DNA of 64,000 nucleotides. Source: Mya arenaria. Its lineage: Eukaryota > Mollusca > Bivalvia > Myida > Myidae. The notes under the pieces are model-generated. The model searched no databases. It was not told where the DNA came from and worked only from the letters and a program-made list of their open reading frames with translations. The position numbers and the translations under genes were made by a program. Of the stretch, positions 1-12,800 are shown piece after piece; the stretch's first letter is position 1; the number at the start of each line of letters is the position of its first letter. The stretch covers positions 41,018,929 through 41,082,928 of the forward strand of contig NC_069130.1 in NCBI RefSeq assembly GCF_026914265.1. Reading direction: 5' to 3'.

Positions 1-78
1 GGTATGTTGGATTTCGTTTTTACCGTAAAAAAAGATCCTACATTATTTTGTCAATATTTTAAAGAAAACTAATTCCAG

Positions 79-403
79 ACAGTGATTTATTTTGGAATTA
101 TTTTACCGCCTGCGCCTTGCAAATTGGGAAAAAAAAGACGACTTTGGGAAAAATACAAAATCAGGCCAAAACAGCTAATACTTTGGCAAATATGCATGTT
201 TTTAACTTTTTTATGCATACTGTGAAGGAGTAAGTCTTGTCAAGATTTTGTTTATATTTCAAGAAAATCATTGCTTTTATTCATTAATGTAATCTGCAAT
301 TAACAATTTGGGAAAAATTTATAAAATTTTGGGAAAATGGACAGTTTTTCGTGAGGGGAAACAGCCATGAGAAGGCAGTAAATTGCACCAAAAAAAATCA
401 CTG
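79..403. mobile_element. MITE-like element, family 'CAGTGATTT'
   Basis: A 325-bp stretch starting CAGTGATTTATTTTGGAA and ending CACCAAAAAAAATCACTG. It is repeated in inverted orientation at 34047-34380 in the last POLRMT intron. A fragment is recognisable near 8285-8400. Imperfect terminal inverted repeats and no ORF suggest a non-autonomous DNA transposon. The rest of 1-814 shows nothing I can name. Confidence 0.6.
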
Positions 404-814
404 CCAGTCAGAGCAAGAAATATACTTGGGAAATTGTTGATAAACAAGGAATTGTACTACTTTTTGGCTGTAGAAAAGTATTCCCTAAGTATTCCCTCAG
501 AATCTTGATCAAAGGGGTAAATCAACATATTATATGATAGAATGCGCTTTTAAAATGTGTTACATATATGTTATTTTGAATTACTTTTGAAGCCATGTGG
601 TGAAATAAGTTGGGAGTGAGATTAAGGTTTGACTTAAGTATTTGATATTGGGCCGAGTTCTGATTGAGAACTCTTGGTTTCTATTACAGACAATGTGAAA
701 TTTTCACTATCCTGGCAGATATTGCCACCTATGGTTTAACACAAAACGCCTTGAATGAATGACCTAAGCATATTGTTTTCATATTTTGTTGTAACACGTT
801 ACCCCATATTTCAG

Positions 815-3800
815 ACAAGAACTGCTCTAGAGTTGACTGAATTACACAGAAGGACCGCTGAAGGCATCACAATTGAAGATGTGAGAATATACAACTGCTT
901 GTTACGAGGACTTTTACATGAGGTCAGTGAAGTCGCTTTCTAACATGAGGTTAATACATTCACTTTCTGTAATAAAACTTGAAACAAATAGCATACCGTA
1001 TTATATCATGCATAGGACGCACTTTTTTACCCCCAATTCTCGTCTTAAAAAGTGCCTGTGTCCTTTCTATGCTATTAGAATTGCATCTGTTTTTTCCAAG
1101 TCCATTTCGGGTCGAAAATATTGGGTCGAAAATATTGGACCGGGGAAGAACGCGGTAATAGTAAGTATCTGTACTGCGTCACCGAAGAGAACAACTGACA
1201 TAGGTAAAATCACGCAAGTTAACACACGCAGAAATATATTGAATGTTTACTTTAAAATGATTTATTTCTCAATAAATTGAAAAAAAAATACGAGTGTTTA
1301 CTTTTTTATAAAAGGGACGCTACTCACAAAAACTCGATGTGAGTCAGCATTTTAACTGGATTGAGTTATAACGGCAACGGAAAATCGGGAAAGGAGGTTT
1401 ATATCAATTAATCGTTGTTCATGATTTTAATGTTTCGATATTATACAAAACATTTTGTTGCATGTTACTGTTTTAAAAAAATAATAAAGGAATGTGCATA
1501 ACGCAAAGTAGCATAATTGTCAATATCAAATCTTTTCAAATGTGCGAAGGTGTGAAAAACACCCGCTGTCTGTCATTAGAAAAATGGTTGTTTGTTCGCA
1601 CTTTACCTGACGTGCCTTCCGCTGGCAAGACTAATTACCGACACGCATTAATTATGCCTACATGCTTTAATCCGCGCAGCAACAAGCCTTATCAAAACAA
1701 TCCTCAGTTTTGACAATACAGTTTTGTTGCGATTGCAACGGTTGACTGTCATTCAGAAGGCATGTCGGGACTATTGCAACGGTTGCAACGGTTGACTCTC
1801 AGTCGGGACTATTACGGCATTTGTACAAGTCTTATAATATGCGTGAATGTTCTCAAAATGTCAAGACATATATCTTTGTTATGTACGCTAAATTACCAAA
1901 ATACGACGATAATTATCGAAATACACAAGACAGTTATCGAAATATGCCTAATATACAATTTTTTGTTTGTTTTTTACTTCAATATATGTTATAAATACTT
2001 TACCAACCTCAATTTTTCGGCTCCGATTTTAACATTTTTCCGCTGCGTCCTATCTTATATATTAAGGGGTTTTACCCGTTTTCTCAACTATTTTTTTGCC
2101 TGCGTCCTATCTATGCTAGCGTCCTATACATGATATAATACGGTAAATTTCCCCTACTAATTAGATGCCAAAACTTTAAACTAAAAAATAGCGACCAAAA
2201 TATCTTTAATATAAACTTTATTGTCATTTTATTATTATTCAAATTTTATGATATTTGTAATAGCAAAATGCCAGCTTTATAACTTTTTCTTAACTTTTTT
2301 ATTATTATGTATTAAATCACCCCTACTAATTGAACCAAAATATAGAGAAAAAAAATCTTACATTTATTGTCATTTTATTATTTTACAAATTTAATGATAT
2401 TGTGAAAGCAAAATGCCAGCTTTATAACTTTTCCTTAACTAGTCTATTATTACATACTGTATAAGATCGCTGAACATGTTGAGATCAGTTTAAACAAATT
2501 AATATGCAGTTACTTTATCTGCTAGTATAAATGGATTCACACAACAACTACACATTTCAGGGTGCGAAATTTAGTGAGCTTCAGAGATTGTATGGCTTAC
2601 TAAAGGAAGATGGGTTACAGCCAACTATGGAGACATACATGTTGTGTCTGGCTGGAATCAAAGATACATCGGAACACGGCATCCTAATGGCATCTTTTAT
2701 CATCAAGAGCATGATCATGCAGGTTAGGCCTAAAAAAAATGCATTTGGCTCGGGTTCCACCCTACCTCAGAATAAGTGCCGACCCTACCGTATATATTGT
2801 CAGTTTGAAAACAAAATGAAAAAATTAACTTTTTTTTTATTGCTTTTCACTTTGTAGTTGAAAACTTAAATGCTTATATAGAAGATAACTTTTACACCAT
2901 TATCCAAAAGAAAATATCTGTACCTATTTTTGAAAAGGATGTAATCCTAACCAAACAATTATTTTTTTTAGGCCTTAGTTGGCAGATTGTTTACAGTGTT
3001 GGAATTTTCTTACTTTCCACTTCGCAGCTTAACCTTCAGTTTGGGGTTGTCCATCCTTCATTCTGTCTGTCTGACCCTTTTTCTTTTGTCCAGAAACATT
3101 TCTTGGTAGTGATTGGTCAGATAATGTTCAAACTTTGTCAGATTGTTCCCCGAGATGAAATGTTGAGTGCTTGTAAAAGTGGGTCATATGGGGTCGAAAA
3201 CTAGGCCACTAGCTCAAATCTTTGGATCACGCTAGAGACATTTTATTTGGTCCAATATTAATGAAACTTAATCAAAATGCTTTCCTTGATGAACTCTTAG
3301 ATTATTCTTACGTATCACTTGCACTTTTTTTGCTGTCCAGACTCATACCTTTGAAATGAATGGTTCATTCAAATTTAGGGGAAACTTAAAAAAATGCCTC
3401 GCTATAAATGACATTTTTTCCCCAAAAAAAATCAAATTATCAGCAGCCGTGTTACTTGTTTTGATAGGATTACTTCACCAACTATTTATTTTCATTCCAT
3501 GTACTTTGCCTAATCTGGCGTGTGATATCAACAAACGAATTTGCTTGTTTTATTTAAATATTAATGCCGATTTACAATTTTATGTTTATAGTTAATAATG
3601 TGGATATCCAAATAACTAGCAATCAAGACAAGTCGGTCTTCTTGTACTTCTGCTGTTTCCCTTTCATCATTGGGCCTTGACTGTTTAAACCTATTTATTT
3701 TTACAACGATTGCGAAACAAGCTATTGTAACTTACATTAATCACTCTTGTTGGCACGATGTTGAGTGTGTGGTCTTGTGTTGTGGGGGAAACCGGAGTAC

Positions 3801-6800
3801 CCGGAGGAAACCCACTTGTCTGGCTTGGTGACCACAAACCAAACTCACATGCGCCCAGGCCAGGAATCGAACTCGGGTCGCCTTGGTAAGAAGCAAGTAC
3901 ACTAACCACTGCGCTAACGCGACAACTGAACTCTCAGATACAATCATGCCAACAAAAGGGATTAAAATTGCTATAACAAATATAATTTAGTAATCACTTG
4001 TTTCACAATCAGTGTAAAATAAATCAGTTTAAAATATTAGATTCTCTTTTTTCCACTATTAGGGTCTTGATGTCAAGGACATTTTCAACCAATGTGAGTT
4101 TGTTCAGAACGAAAGGCATGCAGTATACCAGGTAAGAACATTCTTGTTTTTCGAAGAAGAAAACTCGAGGTATTGTTATTGCTGTGGTGTTATTGTTGTT
4201 GTTAGCTCATGGTTGACCACAACAAATAAATCTTAGCAAGATATTTAAATCAATCATCGAAAACCTGTTGCAAGATATGATACTTCATTTACAGCATTTT
4301 TTATTTTTTTTAATGAAAATCGACTGACTGTTATTTTTTTTTAAATATAGAAATTAACCATGTTAATTGCAAAGCTGAATAATGGTATTTTTGAACAAAT
4401 GAAAACAGGGTCTTTTTACGTCATTGGGTTTGCGCTGTTCTGCTCGACCTCCCTTGTTTTAAGATTTAACTACATCAAGCAAAAAAAACCTCGTACCTAT
4501 ATGAGATTTTGCAAATTAAGAGAAAAGATTCTTGCAAGCCTCTGTGAAACATTTAGATATAATTATAACCTCTATTAATTTTTTTTATGTACAGTGTCTG
4601 TGATTTAATGGCCCTCTTATGTATATACATGACATAGTCACCGACTGCTCACAATATTTATCCTAATAGACCAGTTATAAGACAGTGTGTAATTATAACA
4701 ATGCTATATGATACCTTGTAGGCCGGTCACAATTATAACTATGTTATATAACAGCTAATAAGGCAGTAGCACTAGTGACGTGGGAAGTTTTGCCCTTTCT
4801 AATCACTATTCTTATGGAACCGACACAGCCTTTCTATACTTTGTACTTATATCGACCTATATTTTATATTGACCTACATTTTAAATGACTGTGATCCTAT
4901 GGTGATAGAGAACATGTTAAAAGTCTTGGTCTGGATTTAAGACATGTATGTCAAAGACATGTTTTCTCAACATTTTGTTACCGGCATCCAATTCTGTATA
5001 TCAGGGCCTGATGGTCTCACAAAATCTTAGATATAACTTATCATATATAATAAGGGATTTATTTTTTTGTAAATTTGAACCAAATTTCATGCAACTTAGC
5101 AGATATTGTTTGGTTAAATCCTTAATTGTGTCTATGTTTAAATTTATTTAGTGTTGTTTTTGCTTTCCGCCATATTGTTAACAATAACAACAGATCACTT
5201 CTGAATGTATGATTGAGTTTAGAGAAAATTGACGATGATGAACTGAACGCAAATAATGAGAGGAAAAGAAAAAAACATCGCACTGGTTAAATCGCTGATC
5301 GATTATGACCAAATATGATCGCTTGTTGCCAATCTCAGGCCACACCATTCAATTTTCAATTATAATCGATAATCGGAACATCAATCTATATACCAGGCTG
5401 TAAGGCTGAGACCGATCTGCTTCTGCTTCATGAAAAATATGAAGGCCCTCTGTTAAAGTTTGATGCTTGATAATAAAAAAAATAAATTCACCTCATCTTT
5501 TATATGTAATGCAATGTTACCTTTTTTGTACGACAGATGCTCAAAGCTGTGATGCCAGACTATGAGCCAAATCTCCCAACATTTCATGAGGAATATGAGG
5601 GCCCGTTGTTGGATGGTTTAAACACCTCGCTTTCTGCATCAGAGGTGAATGAATGTTCTTGTGTTCGTCACTTTTTTGTGTTTTATCTGTCATATACATG
5701 TGTGTTAGAAACTGTTCGTATTACAAGGTTATGTTGGGTGGTGCTACAGAGCAGTGGGTGAGAGTGGTCTAGTGGTATAGAGAGGTTTTGGGTTCGATCC
5801 CCATCAGGGGTACTTTCTCATGGCCTCTCAAAATGGACATCATTACTGGTTTCTACCCTGGAAACGGACTCTAGAGTGATTCTATAAGCTATAAGCTTTC
5901 GTCACAAACGAGCTAAAAGAAATAAGTATAAACTAAGCACAGAGCATATAATGTAGAGGCTCAAGTATAGTTGTTTTCAACCTGTTTGTATGATAATATT
6001 GCGAAAACAAACTGACCAATTTCGAATAATTTCGAATAACAATCATGTTGGCCTGAAGTTGAATAAACTGCTCAATTTCTAACTAATTTTTTGGGGGGAT
6101 GGGGGGGGGGGGGTGAATAATAATATATAAAACAGTTTCAGCCAAAATGAGTCCATTGGTGGAAGGTTTTTTTTCTTACCAATTTGTTGCTGAAGATCGG
6201 CCCTATTTCCAATACCTGAACACCATTTTTCCACCCAGAATTATTATATTTTATTTCATCCAAAAATTTGACCCTCTAAGCATTTTTAGTATTGAAGGGT
6301 TTAATGTATTCTTAAAGAAACAAACTTTATCACATCCTTCTTTTATATTCTATTCATTTCTAGGCAAGTCAGAAATCTCAATTTTAGTCAAAATGATGCA
6401 TTTTTCCCAAACTCAGGAAAAAATGTGATAAGAAATATAATCATGATATGCATCTAATTTTCAAGTTAATATGGGTTTTTTGCCAATAAGGTGTTTAAGC
6501 TGCACGCTCACAGATTGATCGTTTTGACAACTATTTATTTTTTGTCTTGGAATGAGCCATTTTTGGGGTAAACATCTGTTAACCAGTGCTATAAGACTGC
6601 TGTCAAAAGATCAAATCACAGTTTTTCATTTTTATGTTTGAATATTGATGTTTTATGGCATGTTTTTGGCAGTTTTTCAAAGAATTGTGAGTTATCTTAT
6701 ATGACTGAAATGAAGGCATCTTATGGGACTAAAATGAAGGCTTTTATACTAAAATCAGCTGATTCTGAGACAAAAACTAGAATAAAAGTCAAAACTGTCA

Positions 6801-9800
6801 AACTGTGAAATTACAGCTTTAAAATGAAAAATAACTTTTGTTTTTGCGAAGAATGGAACAGTGATGTTTTTTTTCCTCCTTAATTCAGAACAAAGATTGT
6901 TGTATTTAATGGAAATTTAATTTCCTAATGTCAACATTATCATTTGCTTATTACAGAAAGTGGACATTAATCCATTCGCTGGTGTTTTCACAAGTGATGA
7001 AGTTCGACAGAGAGCGGAGCGTCAGTTTAATATCGAATTGGATGGTAACATTAGCATGAAGTCAATTTTCAACACAAAGAAGAAAATGGACGTGTTTAGG
7101 GTTTGTATTTTACGGTTTTCTTTGTGTCACATGATTTTGTCCATGATCATTTTTTTTTTATTGAAAATGAGTCATTAACAAGTAGTGATATTCATCAGTC
7201 AATAATGCCAGTGTTGAACAAAATGGTGGATTTTGATACGTAGTTGGAAGGTTTAAAAACTTGCGTTAAAGTTTGCTTTAAATATTTAATGAAAAGAATC
7301 AATTCAGATACTAGTACCTCTTATTTGTTGCTAATGTGGCTGTGATAGATAGTGGGTCTTAAGTTCACGATTATTCCTGAAACCAGGACAAGGAAATCGA
7401 GCATATCTAGCCAACAGGTTTTGAATTTAAATGACTTTAGAATCAATTTCAAAAGTTGTCGAAGCTCCTTTTTCCTGATTTTGGCATGAATCCATGTTTC
7501 TCAAACAGAACCCTGATAATTTTTCAGGTTTGAAAATTATAAACTGTTAGAAACCCTGCCATTACTTGTTGCTAATGTAGCTGTGATAGACCAGACTCGT
7601 GTGATCTGTCATCAACTTGTCCTTTTTTCTTTTGAATGACATACCTCAATGTATTGGCGTCAAACTAACCTATCGTTTCGAATAGTTTTAGTTACGTTTG
7701 ACATATAGTGACCAAACTTGGTAAATAGGAAAAGTTGATAGAGGCTTTTCATGGGATTGGGCCCCTAGGGTCAAGGTCAAGATCAAGGTTTCAAAAATAG
7801 AAAAACAATTGGGGCTTGTATTAAGCAGAACTAAATCAACTAATAATATCCTTGGTACCCATTTATACAGCAAGACCCATAACTCTAACTTAAATAGTTG
7901 TTGACTTAAGCCCCTTTTTCAACTAAACAACATCAACTGACGGTGGTGGGAGTTTGCTCTGCTTTAAATTGAGTATTTGTCTTCAATAAACCTGAATATC
8001 TTGTAGGAATCTGGGACAAGCAGAGCCTCATCATCCCAAAAACGCAGACAGGTGCATTTGGTTCCCACATATTTGTTACTTGTTATTATATATATATATT
8101 TTTTTAAACATCTTGACCATGTTTCAGGAAAACGAGATCAAGATCTTAGAGAAGCAGTGGCAGAGTAGTATACAGGAAATGTTTGTGAAGAAGAGGCAAG
8201 ATCAAGTACAGCTGTTGGCTTCTAGTATGTATGATGGGCTGTTACAGTTTGCCCAATACACTGATATATTTTTTAAAGTATTACAGCCTGTGCCTTTAAT
8301 TTGGGAAAAAATCAAGTGTGATAATTTCTGATAATGGGGAAATAAGCATGATAAGTTCCAAAATTGGGAAAATAAGCGCAATAAAGCCCAAAATAAGAAC
8401 CTTACTTACTTTATGTTCTCGTTTTCTGAATGTATTGTGCCTTTCTCCTTGCACCTGTCACGTTTATCCCAGATGTGCAAGGATTATTAACCAGGTTTTC
8501 ATATTGTGAAACCTTATAATAAAATGACTTTATAGTGTTTTTAAAGCGGTCGGGCGACATCATCTATAAAACTGAATAACTTAAGTTAGGGATGAATTAT
8601 CTTGACCAAACTTAGTATATAGGAGACCTTTAATAAGATTGTGTTTTGGACCCCTAGGGTCAAGGTCACTGTTACTTAAAATAGAAAGATGGTTGAAACA
8701 GATGTACTTTCGTTAGGGTTGACATATAGGGACCAAACTTTATATGTAGGAAGAGTTCATGGAGATTGTGTTGGGTCACTCTAACTTTAAATAAAAACAG
8801 TTGATACTGATTAACTTAATTTACAGTTGATGAATTGTGACCAAACTTTGGTCATTTGGGGCCGCTAGGGCTAAGGTCACAAATACTGTTACTAAACATA
8901 GAAAAACCAGTTGAAACTATAATGCATCCAATAGGCGCAGACAGACCTTGATACAATCAAATACACAAACACTATAGAATCTTGGGTGGAGTGTATGTTT
9001 TATTTTGTTGTGTTTTTTATAGTTCGTTATTTTAGACGGCTATAGGCTGATATGTATCTGGCTTGGCTGTTTCTTGTTTAGAAATTAGCACAGGAGTCTT
9101 TCGGGGAGCCAAGAGAACATCATGGCCTCTCAAACAGGACACCAGTACTGGTTTCTACCCAGGAAACGGACTCGAGAGTGATTCTATTAGCTAAGCTTTC
9201 GTCACAATCAAGCTAAAATAAATTAGTATTTACTAAATGGTATATAGAGTGAGAGTGGTATAGGTGTCCTCTTACTCAAAAGGTTGATCCCAATGAGGAG
9301 TAGTTTCTCATTACCTCTTAAAAAGGACACAATTACTGGCATTCGGAACTCCTCAGCCATTTTCCATCGAAACAAACCTCGGATGTATGCCGGATACATC
9401 GGTGGAAGTAGTTCATAATTTTTTAATACTGTATTAATTAATTGTAGTTTTTTAACATGTATGTTGTATATCTAACTTTAACTGATTGCCAATGAATTGA
9501 ATAATTGCATAAATAATGCGGTCTACTTGCAGCGTAGTTAAATTGTAAAGATTTCTGACATTGTAAACCATCCATATACATCTGATGTTGTTTTCGATGG
9601 AAAATTGCAGAGTTCCGAATGCATTACAGGGAAACAGATTCAAGCATAATTCTTACTAATTGCTTTTGGCACAATCAAGTTAAAAGAAGGTAGTATAATC
9701 AAACAGGCACATACAGTCAAAACTCCTTATGTCAAAGTCGTCGAGACCTACGGAAAAAATTGAGGTAACGAACATTTGACACATTCGAAATACAAAAAAA

Positions 9801-12800
9801 TAGCAACAAACACCAAACCCCGATTCATGTTTGATTATTACATCTTTTACATACGAAGGAATAAATTTGGGACCGGGAGAAAAATTCGACACAACCGGAA
9901 AATCAAGATATCAGATTTAGACATAGCGAGTTTGGACTGGAGCTAGTCTTGACTTGATAACTGTTTTAACTTTTTATGACAATAGAATTTCAATATGTAT
10001 TTTTTTTTAGAAAACGTGAAAACAGTGACTCTGCTTCCATTCCTGTGTGTTCTACCAACTGAAGACTACGTTAACATAATGGTCAAGGTGGGTTCTAACT
10101 TGTTTGTAGTCCAAGCCCGCAAGCCATAATTTAGCCCGTAAAGGCTTGAAAATATATATTAAGAAATCGTGAAAAACGGCCTTGCATAAATGGCTTATAT
10201 CAATTAATCTCGAAAAAAATGACATGGCAAAATAAAACTGATCTACAATATATCCAGATTTTTATGCCCCCCTTCGAAGAAGAGGGGTATATTGCTTTGC
10301 ACAGGCATGTCGGTCGGTCGGTCCGTCCGTCGGTAGACCAAAGCTTGTCCGAGTGATAACTCAACAATTCCTGGACGTATGGTCATCAAACTTCACATGA
10401 AGGTTGGGCCAGACCAGTAGATGACCCCTATTGATTTTGGGGGTCATCAGGTCAAAGGTCAAGGTCACAGTGACCTTTAATGGTAAAATAATTTTAAAGC
10501 TTGTCCGAGTGATAACTCAACAATGCCGTCACCCATGGCCCTCAAACTTGACTTGGAGATTGGGCCTGACCAGTACATGACCCCTATTGTTTTTTGGGGT
10601 CATCTGGCCAAAGGTCAATGTCACAGTCACCTTGAATGGTTAAGAGGTTTTCTGTGTGATAACTTGACAATGCCTGCACCCATGGCCCTCAAACTTGACT
10701 TGGAGATTGGACCTGACCCCTTATGTTTTGGGGGGGTCATCAGGCCAAAGATCAAGGTCACAGTGAACTTGAATGGTAAAAGGTTGTCCAAGTGATAACT
10801 TGACAATGCCTGCACCCATGGCCCTCAAACTTGACTTGGAGGTTGGGCCTGATCAGTAGATGACCCCTATTGTTTTGGGGGGTCATTGGACCAAAGGCCA
10901 AGGTCACATGTACCTTGAATGGTAAAAGGTTGTCCGAGTGATAACTCGACAATGCCTGCACCCATGGCCCTCAAACTTGACTTTGAGAATTGGCCTGACC
11001 AGGAGATAACCCCTATGGTTTTTGAACCCCTATGGTTTTTGGGGGTCATCTGGCCAAAGGTCAAGGTCACAGTGACCTGGAATGGTAAAAGGTTGTCAGA
11101 GAGATAACTCGACAATGCCTGCACCCATGTCCCTCAAACTTGACTTGGAGGTTGGGCCTGGCCAGAAGATGGTCCCTATTGATTTTAGGGGTCATTGGGC
11201 CAAAGGTCAAGGTCACAGTGACCTTGAATGATAAAAGGTTGTCTGAGTGATAACTTGACAATGCCTGCACCCATGGCCCTCAAACTTGACATTTAGGTTT
11301 CTGGTGACCAGCTGATGACTCTGGATTTTGAGTTCATAGAATCAAAGGTCATGGTCATAGCACACTCTATCCTTACACTTTAATGGTCATAATCTTAAAA
11401 CTGCCTTAACGGCAACAAATCAGCTGTCATTTTGATCCATGCATATTTCATTCAATTGTCCATATAATCCTGACAACATGGCGCTCAGGGGGGGGGGGGG
11501 GGCATAATGTTTGACAAACATCTCTTGTTATTTCTTAAGGAAGCTTTACGCTGGACGGTAATGTCACAGGCGTTCAGTGCGACTTGTTCACGTATGGCGA
11601 TTGCGCTGGGGCAACAGGTTGAACAGAGGTACAGAATACAGACTTTCCTGGATGCTGGCGTCTTTCCTAAGGTTGGTAGAGTTAACCTGTTCCTTTAACC
11701 CTTTACCTCATGTCAAACCAAGCCATATAAGGCCCTCCAGTGTATGGCTTATCAGTACATTGATTATCATTGCGTAAATCGATCGAGGAGCATTTTGGCA
11801 CTATCATGTGGTAATGGATTAAGGAGCCATTTGGAGTAATTATGCAGAAATAGATAACAGCACATTATGGCGCAATTATGCAGTAAACATTTAAAAAGCT
11901 AAATAAAGTCAAGCTGAAGTATGTCTAAGATGTTGAAAAATGAATTGTTACAGCTGAAATTCATAACGTTTTTAAAAAAATCATAACCTTCCAACTTATG
12001 TGGTAAAAATCTATTTTCCTACTATTTTGAAAAAAGCTCAGATTTTTCCTTTAATGTCAAAAAAGCTCAGATTTTTTTTATACATTTTTTAAAAGATATT
12101 TATGTGTTTTTTTCAGCTATCGAAAGCTTACTGTGAATATGTAGAGCTTTACTGTGATCCTGACTCCGATCCTGGTAATCAGAGGCTTGAGTGGAGTAAA
12201 ATCATGCATCGTCTCAGCGACGGCAACAGCATGGTAAGTACATGTATACAGCAGTCAAATGTATAAAACTAGGTATGTATAAAACTGGATATTTCTTTGG
12301 TTTGGTCAAAGTTAGCCAAGATGTTAATAATTGGTCAATATTTATCCAAGAATTACTGTTAACCAATCAAGTCCTTTAAATGTGCAAACCGAAAGATAAC
12401 CTGTGGATAACTTTTATTTCTATTTGTACAGTGTTTTTTTTCGGCCATTTTTGGGCCTGAAATTCGGCCCTCTTTCCGCACTAAAAAAGAATATATTTTT
12501 CCCCTACCCTGGAGGGATATTGACTCACCTATTGTACACAACAATATAGGAAATATATCCTTAAAATACTGTACTATACAGTTACATTTCAAAGCATGAT
12601 GGTAATATTGAAACACGGAAAACAGTTTATAGCATAAACATCTAACTAGCACATGTCATTCATATTATCAAGGCGATTTGAAAAATATTGCAAACCTTAT
12701 TTGATAGCCAAGACAACAATTTCGTGTAAAGGCTGATTCCTTAAATCCTGAATTGGCATGGTCATTTCAATTTACCTGTATTATTATTTAAATAATTGAA

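Larger units (their letters stand above)
815..2722 (+). other. POLRMT: POLRMT exons encoding the PPR-like region
   Basis: The first two visible exons (815-922 and 2561-2722) encode about 90 residues with paired-helix PPR character, for example RIYNCLLRGLLHE followed by a LYGLLKEDGLQP turn, as in the pentatricopeptide region upstream of the polymerase domain in animal POLRMT. Both junctions are phase 0. The 815 exon starts inside the family alignment, so at least one upstream exon is missing. I searched 1-814 and found no convincing coding exon there. Confidence 0.8.

Noticed and set aside
1..814. Upstream POLRMT exon
   Set aside because: A TTTCTATTACAG acceptor near 690 is present, but the following sequence has no usable donor in frame and no similarity to the expected N-terminal region.
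5757..5815. Functional tRNA gene
   Set aside because: Good A and B boxes, but no clean acceptor-stem pairing and the flanking body recurs at 9119, so it is a SINE head.
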